Assembly: GCF_900094575.1 (NCBI RefSeq)
Contig: NZ_FMAE01000002.1
Span: forward strand, 620,001 to 684,000
Reading direction: 5' to 3'
Length of the DNA: 64,000 nt
Source of the DNA: Bradyrhizobium yuanmingense
Lineage (GTDB): Bacteria; Pseudomonadota; Alphaproteobacteria; Rhizobiales; Xanthobacteraceae
Below the pieces are notes generated by a model. The model ran no database searches and was not told the DNA's origin. It saw only the letters and a program-made list of their open reading frames with translations. This document shows, piece by piece, positions 24,069 to 34,306 of the stretch. The translations under genes were made by a program, and so were the position numbers. Position 1 is the first letter of the stretch. Each line of letters begins with the position of its first letter.

Positions 24069-26333
24069 TCAAGCGGCGTCGGTGAGCAAGGTCCGACGCC
24101 GCTTGAACACGAACACGATCAGGGCGAGCACGATCAGGATGAAGCCTGCGATCATCTTCAGCTCCGCCGAGGTCGCGGTTTTGGGCAGGCGGATCGCATC
24201 GGGCGCGGCAGGCATGGGCCGTCGCGTCGCCGGCTGATTGCGCGCATCGGCATGGCGCTCGTGCAGCTGCGTCGGCGTCAGATGCGGCCGCTCGCCAAAC
24301 ACCTTCTCGAAGTCCCAGCCCGCGGGCAGGTTGATCGGCAGTTCGCTGAGCTTGAGCGGTTCGCCTTCGGGACGGCTTGGCGTCTTGTCGACCGCGACGA
24401 GGCTGGTCAGCCGCGTGACGATCTGATGGTCGAGTGCCAGCGCCAGGATAGCCTTGTCAGCTTCCTCCGGCGTCATCTCGCGCAGGGTGCGCGCCACCTC
24501 CGCATCGGCGATCTTCCGCCTGGCCCAGAGCTTTGACAGGCCCTTGCCTTCGGCTGCGTTTTGCAGCGGCAGCGTCACCGACCACGGACGGCCGCCGACG
24601 CGGCCCTTGATCTCGAGCGAGCCTGCGAGCTTGTCGAGCCTCGCCGCCAGCACCAGGGGCTCGTCGCGATAGACGTCGGGAATGATCGCCGGGGTGACGT
24701 CGGCCTTGGCCTCGGAAAACCTTGCGGTGAGGCCGGTCACGGCCGGATTCTCCAGCTTGGCGAACAGGCCGCGCATGCGCTCCTCCACTTGCTCGGTGGA
24801 GCCGATATGGGTGAAGGCGCCGCGGCCGAGCTCGGCGGCGCGGGTCATCAGATAGGTGTTGGGCGCGGACCCGATGCCGACCATGAAGATGCGCGAGCGG
24901 CCGCGCATCGTCGTGATCGCATCGAACAATTGCTGCTCGTTGCCGATCGCGCCGTCGGTCAGGAACACGACCTGGCGGACTATGCCGGTGTCGCCGAGCC
25001 TGTCGGCCAGTGCCGCGCGCATCGCCGGCACCATCTCGGTGCCGCCGCGCGCCTGCAAGGCGCCGACGAAGGAGGTCGCCTCGCCGACATGCGCAGCATC
25101 GGCCGGCACGGAGGCCGGAAACAGCATGTCCATGGTGTCATCGAAGCGGATCACGTTGAAGCGGTCATTCGGCTGCAGGCGGCCGAGAGCGTAGAGCAGG
25201 CTTGCCTTGGCCTGCACGATGGACGTGCCGCCCATCGAGCCGGAATTGTCGATCACGAACACGACCTCGCGCGGCAGCGGCTTCTGCGCCGCCTGCTCGG
25301 CGCTCGGCGGGGTGACGAAGGCGAGCAGGTAATCGGCATCGCCGATGTGCTCGCGGAACAGTCCGACCGACGGCGCTGTCTCGGCAGCCGGCTTCCAGGT
25401 CAGCTCGAAATCACGGTCGGCGGGCACGGCACCGTCGGCGAGCGTCACCACGCGCGTCATGTTATCCGGGCTTTCCGTCTTGACGTTGTGATGGTGGCTC
25501 TTGACCTCGCCGAGCGCAAAGCCGGCCTGCAGGCGCACAATGATGCTGGTCGGATTGAGCGGCGCATGTTTGGCGGGATCCAGCACAGGGGGCGAGATGC
25601 GCTCGCGATCCGGCACCGGGTCCGACGTCGCCGCGCCCCAGCCCGAGCCGTCCTTGCGGAAATCGACGCTCTGGATGATCGGTGCGGGATTGTAGCGCGG
25701 CCCGACCACGAGCGGCAGGCGCAACGAATATTCGTTGCCGACTTGATGCACCGGCTCCTGGTACTCGATCTGCACCAGCACGGTTTCGCCGGGACCGATA
25801 TTGGCGACCGAGTTGGTGAAGATGTTCGGCCGCTCCTGCTCGGTGAGCGCGGCCTTCTGGCCGGCGCGGCGCGCCTCCTCGTAGATCACGCGCGCTTGCT
25901 GCCGTTCCTTGATGTCGCCGATGATGACGCGGTCGCCGACCACCATCTTCAGTGTGTCGACGGCGCCGCCGGCCGCGAGCGGATAGACGTAGGTGGCCTC
26001 GACCCAATCCTTGGTCGGGTTGCGGAATGCTTGCGTGACGCGGGCGCGCAAGGTCGGGCCCGACACGGTGATTTCGATATCGGTCCCGAGGCGAATCGCC
26101 TCCGTGGTAGTGCCGTCCTCTTTCAGTAGCAGGCTGCCCGACCGTGCTTCGCCGGGCTGGAGCAGGCTGGCCTGTTCGGTCGTCGCCGACCAGCTCGCCC
26201 CGAAACTCACCAGCAGGGCCAGGAAGGCGACCAGCATCACGGCGATGCCCTGCGCCAGAAGGAACAGTCCGACCTTGATGAGGCGGCTCAACAGCGGGTG
26301 GTCGTCGCTATCGGCCGTGTCGTAGGCGTTCAT
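24069..26333 (-). CDS. VIT/VWA-domain sortase substrate
   Basis: A 754-residue exported membrane protein of the type called marine proteobacterial sortase target protein. An N-terminal membrane segment lies at about 20-48. A VIT (inter-alpha-trypsin-inhibitor) domain spans about 65-205, and a von Willebrand A domain about 355-530 with the metal-site motif FVIDNSGSMGG. The C-terminus is a classic sorting signal: LPKTA at 716-720, a hydrophobic stretch, then KRRR. The class GN sortase gene follows after the R1 repeat. VIT/VWA proteins usually bind protein partners with a metal ion. The likely picture is a surface or periplasmic adhesion module cut and attached by the dedicated sortase. Confidence 0.93.
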   Translation of the reverse strand: MNAYDTADSDDHPLLSRLIKVGLFLLAQGIAVMLVAFLALLVSFGASWSATTEQASLLQPGEARSGSLLLKEDGTTTEAIRLGTDIEITVSGPTLRARVTQAFRNPTKDWVEATYVYPLAAGGAVDTLKMVVGDRVIIGDIKERQQARVIYEEARRAGQKAALTEQERPNIFTNSVANIGPGETVLVQIEYQEPVHQVGNEYSLRLPLVVGPRYNPAPIIQSVDFRKDGSGWGAATSDPVPDRERISPPVLDPAKHAPLNPTSIIVRLQAGFALGEVKSHHHNVKTESPDNMTRVVTLADGAVPADRDFELTWKPAAETAPSVGLFREHIGDADYLLAFVTPPSAEQAAQKPLPREVVFVIDNSGSMGGTSIVQAKASLLYALGRLQPNDRFNVIRFDDTMDMLFPASVPADAAHVGEATSFVGALQARGGTEMVPAMRAALADRLGDTGIVRQVVFLTDGAIGNEQQLFDAITTMRGRSRIFMVGIGSAPNTYLMTRAAELGRGAFTHIGSTEQVEERMRGLFAKLENPAVTGLTARFSEAKADVTPAIIPDVYRDEPLVLAARLDKLAGSLEIKGRVGGRPWSVTLPLQNAAEGKGLSKLWARRKIADAEVARTLREMTPEEADKAILALALDHQIVTRLTSLVAVDKTPSRPEGEPLKLSELPINLPAGWDFEKVFGERPHLTPTQLHERHADARNQPATRRPMPAAPDAIRLPKTATSAELKMIAGFILIVLALIVFVFKRRRTLLTDAA

Positions 26334-26518
26334 TTGGCTTGCTCCGAAGCATGTTTGTGGTCCTCAGCATCCGCCGGCGGGGCAGGATTTCGCGAGCAGA
26401 ATGATCGGCAATGTTCCGCCGCGGCCGGCCCAGGCTCGCTTGAGCCGGGGCGGTCATGTGCGGTTTTGTGCTGGTTTGTCCGCCCTGCTAGAGTGACCGG
26501 CCTGGAGCGGGGCTGACG

Positions 26519-27289
26519 ATGCAGATGCAGGACAAACTCACGGACAAGCAGCTTTCGGACGAGCAGAGCCGCGAGATCGCCGAGACCATTCGCGAGGAGC
26601 TCGCCCGGCGCCGGATGTCCCGGCAGGCGCTGGCCGAGCAAGCCAAGCTCAGCCTGTCGACGCTGGAGAAGGTGCTCGGCGGCCGGCGGCCGTTCACGCT
26701 GGCGACGACCGTCCGGCTGGAGCAGGCGCTCGGCGTCTCCTTGCGCAAGAGCGTCATCGTGGCGACGCCGCCGGCCGCAAACGACGTCGCGCCCGACAGC
26801 CTCGGCTCTTATGCCCACCGCGCAGTGACCTGGCTCGAGGACGTCTACATCACCCTGCGGCCGTCGTTCGGCGACAAGGACGCGATCTTCGCCTATCGCA
26901 CCGAGATCGCCTGGGAGCCGAAGCTCTCGTCGCTGGTCTTTCGCGAGGGTGAGCGGACCGATGCCGCCTACGAGCATACCGGCGAGGTCGCCGTCCCACA
27001 TCAGTCCGGCTTCATCTACCTCGTCATCATCAAGCACGGCCAGCACCGCGTGATCACGGTGTCGCGGCCGACGGTATCAGGCGAGATGTACGGCATCATC
27101 TCGACGCTGCGCGCCGGGCCCGGCTCGCAGCTCACGCCGATCGCCGCGCCGATCGCCTATGTGCCGCTCAGGAATATCCCAAAACCTTCCTTGGGCCGGG
27201 TTGCGCCCGAGGATCCCAACCACGCCTTGTATCGAAAGCACTTGCGCCGCACGGTGGAAGAGCCGTTTGCGCTGTTCTTGACGTTGTGA
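26519..27289 (+). CDS. XRE-type transcriptional regulator
   Basis: A 256-residue protein with an N-terminal helix-turn-helix of the XRE type (about residues 20-78, with MSRQALAEQAKLSLSTLEKVLGG). A C-terminal domain of about 150 residues lacks an obvious family but has an alternating beta pattern (SGFIYLVIIKHGQHRVITVSRP), suggesting a sensing domain. It is divergent from the VIT/VWA gene (185-base gap) and 127 bases before the acyl-CoA dehydrogenase gene, so it could control either. The C-domain ligand is unknown. Confidence 0.82.
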   Translation: MQMQDKLTDKQLSDEQSREIAETIREELARRRMSRQALAEQAKLSLSTLEKVLGGRRPFTLATTVRLEQALGVSLRKSVIVATPPAANDVAPDSLGSYAHRAVTWLEDVYITLRPSFGDKDAIFAYRTEIAWEPKLSSLVFREGERTDAAYEHTGEVAVPHQSGFIYLVIIKHGQHRVITVSRPTVSGEMYGIISTLRAGPGSQLTPIAAPIAYVPLRNIPKPSLGRVAPEDPNHALYRKHLRRTVEEPFALFLTL

Positions 27290-27416
27290 CAGCAATCCGC
27301 TGGGGGTGCGTTGCTGGCTTGTTCGAAGCGTCCGCCGATCAGCCACTCCGCGCAAGTGAACGGCCCAGGTTAAAGCCATGGTGGCCGGGACGAATCCGGT
27401 CGAGGCAAGTCTCGCG

Positions 27417-28553
27417 ATGAAGAGCCCGTTCTATACCGCCGAGCACGACGCGTTCCGCGACGTGATGCGGCGCTTCGTCGAGAAGGAGATCGCGCCCTTT
27501 GCCCATGAATGGGACGAAGCGGGCGAATTCCCGCGCACGCTCTATCGCAAGGCGGCCGAAATTGGCCTCTTGGGACTTGGATTCCCGGAAGAATATGGCG
27601 GCATCGCCGCCGACCAATTCATGAAGATCGTGGCGAGCCAGGAGCTTGCGCGCGCCGGCGCAGGCGGCGTCAGCGCCAGCCTGATGAGCCATACGATCGG
27701 CTCGCCGCCGATCGCGCGGGCCGCACGCGCCGAGGTGAAGGCGCGCGTGCTGCCGCAGGTGCTGGCAGGCGAGAAGATCTCCGCACTGGCGATCACCGAG
27801 CCGGGCGGCGGCTCGGATGTCGCGAACCTGCGCACCCGGGCGCGTCGCGACGGCGATGACTACGTCGTGAGCGGGGAGAAGACCTTCATCACCTCAGGGA
27901 TGCGTGCCGATTACCTGACGGTTGCGGTGCGGACCGGCGGCGAGGGCGCCGGCGGCGTCAGCCTGCTCCTGATCGACGGCGATACGCCCGGACTGTCGCG
28001 CACCAAGCTGAAGAAGATGGGCTGGTGGGCCTCCGATACCGCGACGCTGCATTTCGACGCATGCCGCGTGCCCGCCGAGAACCTGATCGGCGAGGAGGGC
28101 CAAGGCTTCAGGATCATCATGCAGAACTTCAACAGCGAGCGCATGGGCATGGCCGCGAGCTGCACCGCCTTTGCCCGCGTCTGCCTCGACGAGGCGATCG
28201 CCTACGCCAAAGAGCGCACGACCTTCGGCAAGCCGCTCGCGCAGCACCAGGTCATCCGCCACAAGATCGTCGACATGGCGCAGAAGGTGGCGGCATCGCA
28301 AGCGATGCTGGAGATGCTGGCCTGGCGGCTGGAGCAGGGCGAGAGCCCGGTCGCCGAAATCTGCATGATGAAGAACCAGGCGACGCAGACCATGGCGTTC
28401 TGCGCCTCGGAGGCCGTGCAGATCTTCGGCGGCGCCGGCTTCATGCGCGGCATCAAGGCCGAGCGCATCTACCGCGAGGTCAAGGTCAACGCCATCGGCG
28501 GCGGCACCGAGGAGATCATGAAGGATCTGGCGTCGCGGCAAATGGGGCTTTGA
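27417..28553 (+). CDS. Acyl-CoA dehydrogenase
   Basis: A 378-residue FAD enzyme that introduces a double bond into an acyl-CoA and passes electrons to ETF. All three family domains are present: N-terminal helical (from AEHDAFRDVMRRFVEKEI), middle beta with ALAITEPGGGSDVANL, and C-terminal helical with QIFGGAGFMRG. The catalytic base is the Glu in GGGTEEIMKDLA near the C-terminus, the position used by short-chain and branched-chain enzymes. An in-frame ATG at 27378 would add 13 residues. It opens a same-strand block of acyl-CoA genes running to 36300. Substrate chain length is not readable. Confidence 0.9.
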   Translation: MKSPFYTAEHDAFRDVMRRFVEKEIAPFAHEWDEAGEFPRTLYRKAAEIGLLGLGFPEEYGGIAADQFMKIVASQELARAGAGGVSASLMSHTIGSPPIARAARAEVKARVLPQVLAGEKISALAITEPGGGSDVANLRTRARRDGDDYVVSGEKTFITSGMRADYLTVAVRTGGEGAGGVSLLLIDGDTPGLSRTKLKKMGWWASDTATLHFDACRVPAENLIGEEGQGFRIIMQNFNSERMGMAASCTAFARVCLDEAIAYAKERTTFGKPLAQHQVIRHKIVDMAQKVAASQAMLEMLAWRLEQGESPVAEICMMKNQATQTMAFCASEAVQIFGGAGFMRGIKAERIYREVKVNAIGGGTEEIMKDLASRQMGL

Positions 28554-28568
28554 ACGCTCTCTCCTCGC

Positions 28569-28671
28569 GTCATTCCGGGGCGCGAGCGAAGCGGAGCGAG
28601 CCCGGAATCCATAACCACAAGCGGAGGTTATGGATTCCGGGCCCGCGCCAAGGGGCGCGTCCCGGAATGAC
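28569..28671. repeat. Intergenic palindromic repeat, family R2
   Basis: Starts GTCATTCCGGGGCGCG and ends GCGTCCCGGAATGAC, with inner arms GGAATCCATAACC and GGTTATGGATTCC that are perfect complements. It separates two acyl-CoA dehydrogenase genes on the same strand. Confidence 0.88.
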
Positions 28672-28685
28672 GAGGCTGAGAGAGA

Positions 28686-29848
<1,163 letters not shown>

Positions 29849-29849
<1 letters not shown>

Positions 29850-30505
29850 TGATCACGCTCTATCATTGCGACGCTGCGCGCTCGTTCCGTCCGCTCTGGA
29901 TGCTGGAGGAGATGGGTCTGCCCTATGAATTGAAGATGCTGCCGTTCCCGCCGCGCGTCTTCGCCAAGGACTATCTCGCGCTCAATCCGCTCGGCACCAT
30001 CCCCTTCATGATCGACGGCGAGACCAGGATGACGGAATCCTCCGGCATCTGCCATTACCTCGGCATCACATACGGCCCGACGCCGTTGATGGTCGGCCCT
30101 GAAGATCCCGCCTACGGCACGTTCCTGAACTGGATGTATTTCAGCGACGCCACGTTAACCTTCCCGCAAACGCTGGTGCTGAGATACACCCAGCTCGAGC
30201 CGGAGGAGCGCCGCAACCCGCAGGTCGCCACCGATTACGCGAAATGGTTTCTGGGAAGACTGCGCGCCGTTGAGGCAGCGACGGCGAATGCCGAAACATT
30301 GTGCGCGGGCCGCTTCACCGCTGCCGACATCGTCATCGGTTACGCGCTTCGGCTCGCGAGCAATATCGGGCTTGCCAAGGATTTCGGGCCAAACGTCGCA
30401 GCCTATTGGTCGCGTCTGCAGCAGCGCGAGGGTTTCAAGCGCGCGGTTGCTGCGGAGCAAAAGGCCGGGCAAGAGCAGAATGTCGCGCCGAGGGTGAGGG
30501 CGTAA
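29849..30505 (+). CDS. Glutathione S-transferase family protein
   Basis: A 218-residue cytoplasmic GST-like protein. The N-terminal thioredoxin fold includes MITLYHCDAARSFRPLWMLEE, the cis-Pro in LGTIPFMID, and ESSGICHYLG, the glutathione-contact segment. An all-helical C-terminal domain follows, with FTAADIVIGYAL containing the conserved N-cap Asp. The start ATG overlaps the preceding stop codon. Coupling to an acyl-CoA dehydrogenase suggests removal of a reactive enal or other electrophile from the pathway, which is an inference only. Confidence 0.9.
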
Positions 30506-30513
30506 GGGAGGCT

Positions 30514-30567
30514 GTCATTCCGGGGCGCGGAAGCGCGATCCCGGAACCTCGAGATTCCCGGTTCGCG
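30514..30567. repeat. Half copy of intergenic repeat family R2
   Basis: GTCATTCCGGGGCGCGGAAG followed by CGATCCCGGAA and a short CTCGAGATTCCCGG arm. Only one flank of the usual element is preserved, so it is probably a decayed copy. It lies nine bases after the GST gene. Confidence 0.6.
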
Positions 30568-30689
30568 TTATTGCGCGTCCACGACGCGCCATGTCTTTTG
30601 ACAGCGCTACCCTACCGTGACAGCGCCCAAATTTCCGCTAAGGTGACCTCCGTCCGCAGCGGCCAGAGAGCCGCGCGAGGAGGAACCCA

Positions 30690-31490
30690 ATGGAATATAA
30701 CGGTCGCGAATCCGACCACCTGATGCTGATCACGCCGGAGCGGGTGTTTTATGCGGGCCTGCTCGGCCGTCCGCGCAAACGGACACCCGGCTGCTGCCAT
30801 GTCTATGTCGCGGTGAAGGGCAATCTGCACCTGACCATCGACGACGTTCTCGCCACCGGCGAGCTGTTCGTCACCCTGCCGAACCAGCGGCACTCCATCG
30901 CCAGCGACTATCGCACCGTCATCAGCGTGACGCTGGAGCCGGAAAGCATGGCGGATGGCGTGATCGAAGCCTTGGCCGCGCGCCTGACCGGACCCGATCA
31001 GGCCGCCTATGCCCGCAAGATCCTCGCCGCCTACGCCTTGCTGCGTCAGCGCCGCTATGGCGACATCACCACGGCCGAGTTCGACGAGATGTGCTTTGGC
31101 GAGGCGCTGCCGCGCCGCGTGCTGGATCCGCGCGTGATGCGTGCGGTGGCCCGCATCGAGCGCTTCTCCGGCGAGCCGGTGACCGCGGATACCTGCGCCG
31201 CTGAAGCCGGCCTCTCGGCCTCGCGCTTCCTGCACCTGTTCAAGGAGGAGACCGGCATCTCGTTCCGCTCCTTCCGCGCCTGGAAGCGCGCGCGGTATCT
31301 GCTGCACTTCGCCAACCAGGACCTCAACCTCGCCCATCTGGCGCAGGACATCGGCTATCCCGATTCCACGCATTTCAGCCACTCGATCCGCCGCTTCTAC
31401 GGATTGAAGCCACGGGCGATCTTCGTCGGCTCGCGCGATCTTGCGATCTATCGCAGCACCGAGACGGTGCGTATGGCGGAGGCTTCGTAG
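30690..31490 (+). CDS. AraC-family transcriptional regulator
   Basis: A 266-residue regulator. The N-terminal half (about 1-150) looks like a cupin-type sensing domain (HVYVAVKGNLHLTIDDVLATG). The C-terminal AraC DNA-binding domain (about 155-255) has both helix-turn-helices: AEAGLSASRFLHLFKEETGISF and LAQDIGYPDSTHFSHSIRRFYGLKP. An AGGAGG ribosome-binding site is seen before the ATG. It lies between the dehydrogenase/GST genes and the BKACE/carboxylase genes and is the natural candidate to control this catabolic block in response to an acyl or amino acid intermediate. Confidence 0.9.
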   Translation: MEYNGRESDHLMLITPERVFYAGLLGRPRKRTPGCCHVYVAVKGNLHLTIDDVLATGELFVTLPNQRHSIASDYRTVISVTLEPESMADGVIEALAARLTGPDQAAYARKILAAYALLRQRRYGDITTAEFDEMCFGEALPRRVLDPRVMRAVARIERFSGEPVTADTCAAEAGLSASRFLHLFKEETGISFRSFRAWKRARYLLHFANQDLNLAHLAQDIGYPDSTHFSHSIRRFYGLKPRAIFVGSRDLAIYRSTETVRMAEAS

Positions 31491-31493
31491 CTT

Positions 31494-31610
31494 CGTAGGG
31501 TGGGTTAGCCGATCAGATGCGCGAAGCGCAGCTGCTCGGCGTAACCCACCTCTTCAATTTCCACGGAGGCAGACAGTGGTGGGTTACGCCTTCGGCTAAC
31601 CCACCCTACG
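31494..31610. repeat. Intergenic palindromic repeat, family R3
   Basis: CGTAGGGTGGGTTAGCCGA at one end is mirrored by TCGGCTAACCCACCCTACG at the other, with a second inner pair GGCGTAACCCACC/GGTGGGTTACGCC. It is the best-preserved member of the family and follows the AraC gene by three bases. Confidence 0.9.
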
Positions 31611-31708
31611 AAAGCTCGTCTTTTCCCAGCTTCTCCGCGCAAGAAGCCGCATGTTGCGCGTCACATGATCGCAAGCGTTGAATTCTTAACGTGCGAGACA
31701 TTGAACGC

Positions 31709-32575
31709 ATGAGCGACAAGGCCGTCATCACCTGCGCGCTGAACGGCGTGCTCACCGACCCCAAGCAGCACAACGTGCCCGTGACGCCCGAGCAGATGGC
31801 GCGCGAGGCCAGGGCTGCGTTCGAGGCCGGCGCGTCCATCATGCACATCCATCTGCGCCAGCAGGCGCCGGGCAAGGGACATCTGCCGTCCTGGGAGGTC
31901 GCGGTCAGCAAGGAGATCCAGCAGGCGATCCGCGAAGCCTGCCCGGGCGTGATCATCAACCACACCTCGGGCGTGTCCGGGCCGAACTATTCAGGCGCGC
32001 TCGACTGCATCCGCGAGACGAAGCCCGAGATTGCCGCCTGCAATGCCGGCTCGCTGAATTATCTGAAGGTGAAGGCCGACAACAGCTGGGCCTGGCCGCC
32101 GATGATGTTCGACAATGCGGTCGAGAAGGTGAAGGACTATCTCGACGTCATGAACGCGGTCGGCACCATTCCCGAGTTCGAATGCTTTGACGTCGGTATC
32201 GTCCGCTGCGTCGGCATGTACCACCAGGTCGGCATGTACAAGGGCCCGCTCGAGTACAATTTCGTCATGGGCGTCGCCTCCGGCATGCCTGCTGATCCCG
32301 AACTGCTGCCGATCCTGATCAAGCTGAAGCGCCCCGAGGCGCATTGGCAGGTCACCGCCATCGGCCGCGAGGAGATCTGGCCGCTGCACCAGCGCTGTGC
32401 CGAGCTCGGCGGTCATCTGCGCACCGGCCTCGAGGACACCTTCTATCTCGCCGACGGCAACAAGGTGACGTCGAACGGTCAGCTGATCGAGGCCGTCGCC
32501 GCCTGCGCAAAGCGCGCCGGCCGCGAGATCGCGTCACCGGCCGAGGCGCGGAAGATCTTTGGGACGAACAGGTAA
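31709..32575 (+). CDS. Beta-keto acid cleavage enzyme (BKACE, DUF849)
   Basis: A 288-residue enzyme of the family founded by 3-keto-5-aminohexanoate cleavage enzyme (Kce). Members use acetyl-CoA and Zn2+ to split a beta-keto acid into acetoacetate and a new acyl-CoA. The N-terminal CALNGVLTDPK, the metal-binding HIHLR (His-x-His), NHTSG and the distal GLEDTFYL segment match the TIM-barrel family. An in-frame GTG at 31691 is possible, but the ATG gives the usual N-terminus. The neighbouring acyl-CoA dehydrogenases and carboxylase fit a catabolic role. The beta-keto acid used here cannot be told from sequence. Confidence 0.9.
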   Translation: MSDKAVITCALNGVLTDPKQHNVPVTPEQMAREARAAFEAGASIMHIHLRQQAPGKGHLPSWEVAVSKEIQQAIREACPGVIINHTSGVSGPNYSGALDCIRETKPEIAACNAGSLNYLKVKADNSWAWPPMMFDNAVEKVKDYLDVMNAVGTIPEFECFDVGIVRCVGMYHQVGMYKGPLEYNFVMGVASGMPADPELLPILIKLKRPEAHWQVTAIGREEIWPLHQRCAELGGHLRTGLEDTFYLADGNKVTSNGQLIEAVAACAKRAGREIASPAEARKIFGTNR

Positions 32576-32589
32576 GGTATCGCCTCACC

Positions 32590-32675
32590 CGTCATTGCGA
32601 GCGAAGCGAAGCAATCCAGAATCTCTCCGCGGATGCAGTCTGGATTGCTTCGTCGCTTCGCTCCTCGCAATGACG
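32590..32675. repeat. Intergenic palindromic repeat, family R1
   Basis: Starts CGTCATTGCGAGCGAAGCG and ends CTCCTCGCAATGACG, with inner arms GAAGCAATCCAGA and TCTGGATTGCTTC. It lies between the BKACE and carboxyltransferase genes, 14 bases before the latter's ATG. Confidence 0.88.
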
Positions 32676-32689
32676 AGCAGGATCAAGTC

Positions 32690-34306
32690 ATGTCCATTCT
32701 CGAAAACACCATCTTCCCCGGCAGCGCCGCCTACCAAGCCAACCGCGACGGCATGCTCGGCCTGATCGACCGCATGCGCGCGCTCGAGGAGCGCACGCGC
32801 GCCGCGTCCGCTGCGGCCAAGGACCGCTTCCACAAGCGCGGCCAGTTGCTGCCGCGCGAGCGCGTCGCGCTGGTGCTCGATCCCGGGGCGCCCTTCATCG
32901 AGCTGTCGACGCTCGCCGGCTACATGTTCGACGTGCCGGATGCGAACAAGAGCGTGCCGGGCGGCGGCGTCATCGCCGGCATCGGCTTCGTCTCGGGCAT
33001 CCGCTGCATGGTCAGCGCCAGTGATTCCGGCATCGACGCCGGCGCGCTGCAGCCTTACGGCCTCGACAAGACGCTGCGCGTGCAGGAGCTCGCGCTGGAG
33101 AACAAGCTGCCTTACGTGCAGCTGGTCGAAAGCGCCGGCGCCAATCTGCTGCGCTACCGCGTCGAGGATTTCGTTCGCGGCGGCAACATCTTTCGCAACC
33201 TGGCGCGGCTCTCCGCTGCCGGTCTGCCGGTCGTCACCGTCACGCACGGCTCCTCCACCGCGGGCGGCGCCTATCAGACCGGCCTCTCCGACTACATCGT
33301 CATGGTCCGCGGCCGCACCCGCGCCTTCCTCGCCGGGCCCCCGCTGCTGAAAGCTGCGACCGGCGAGATCGCGACCGAGGAGGAGCTCGGCGGCGCCGAG
33401 ATGCATACGCAGATCTCCGGCCTCGGCGATTACCTCGCCGAGGACGATCGTGACGCATTGCGCATCGCGCGCGAGATCATGGCCGCGCTGCAATGGGAGC
33501 GGCCGGGCAAAGCGGCGGCGCAGTTCAAGCCGCCGCGCTATGACCAGGACGAGCTGCTCGGCATCATGCCGATGGACCACAAGCGCCCGGTCGACATGAA
33601 ACAGGTGATCGCGCGCATCGTCGACGATTCCGATTTCACCGAGATGGCGCCGAATTACGGCCCGGCCACCGTCTGCGGCCATGCCCGCATCGAGGGCCAG
33701 GCCATCGGCATCATCACCAACAATGGCCCGCTCGATCCCGCCGGCGCCAACAAGGCGACGCATTTCATCCAGGCCTGTTGCCAGACCCGCACGCCGATCC
33801 TCTATCTCAACAACACCACCGGCTACATGGTAGGCAAGGCCTATGAGGAGGCCGGCATGATCAAGCACGGCTCCAAGATGATCCAGGCGGTGACGTCGGC
33901 GACGGTGCCGCAGATCACCATCTATTGCGGCGCCTCGTTCGGTGCCGGCAATTACGGCATGTGCGGTCGCGGCTTCCATCCGCGCTTCTGCTTCTCCTGG
34001 CCCAACGCCAAGACCGCGGTGATGGGCGGCGAGCAGGCCGCCGAGACCATGGCGATCGTAACCGAGGCCGCAGCGGTGCGCCGCGGCAAGCCGATCGAGA
34101 AGGACAGGCTGGACGCCATGAAGGCTGAGATCATCGGCGTGTTCGACGGCCAGATGGACGTGTTCTCGACCAGCGCCCGCGTGCTCGACGATGGCGTGAT
34201 CGACCCGCGCGACACCCGCGCCGTGCTATCGGAGGTGCTCGCGATCTGCCGCGAGGGCGATGCGCGCACGCCCCAGCGCATGCAGTTTTCGGTGGCCCGC
34301 CCATGA
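32690..34306 (+). CDS. Acyl-CoA carboxylase, carboxyltransferase (beta) subunit
   Basis: A 538-residue carboxyltransferase that moves CO2 from biotin to an acyl-CoA. Both crotonase-fold halves are present; the acyl-CoA side has THGSSTAGGAYQTGLSDY and the C-terminal half has ASFGAGNYGMCGRGFHPRF and MGGEQAAETMA. The wording around GNYGMCGR resembles methylcrotonyl-CoA and geranyl-CoA carboxylases (LiuB/AtuC) rather than propionyl-CoA carboxylase. The biotin carboxylase gene overlaps its last four bases. It belongs with the dehydrogenase and BKACE genes upstream. Exact substrate is undecided between branched C5 and longer acyl groups. Confidence 0.9.
   Translation: MSILENTIFPGSAAYQANRDGMLGLIDRMRALEERTRAASAAAKDRFHKRGQLLPRERVALVLDPGAPFIELSTLAGYMFDVPDANKSVPGGGVIAGIGFVSGIRCMVSASDSGIDAGALQPYGLDKTLRVQELALENKLPYVQLVESAGANLLRYRVEDFVRGGNIFRNLARLSAAGLPVVTVTHGSSTAGGAYQTGLSDYIVMVRGRTRAFLAGPPLLKAATGEIATEEELGGAEMHTQISGLGDYLAEDDRDALRIAREIMAALQWERPGKAAAQFKPPRYDQDELLGIMPMDHKRPVDMKQVIARIVDDSDFTEMAPNYGPATVCGHARIEGQAIGIITNNGPLDPAGANKATHFIQACCQTRTPILYLNNTTGYMVGKAYEEAGMIKHGSKMIQAVTSATVPQITIYCGASFGAGNYGMCGRGFHPRFCFSWPNAKTAVMGGEQAAETMAIVTEAAAVRRGKPIEKDRLDAMKAEIIGVFDGQMDVFSTSARVLDDGVIDPRDTRAVLSEVLAICREGDARTPQRMQFSVARP

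Noticed and set aside
31494..31610. Repeated palindromes considered as a CRISPR array
   Set aside because: Single inverted-repeat elements at scattered loci, without regularly spaced direct repeats or cas genes.
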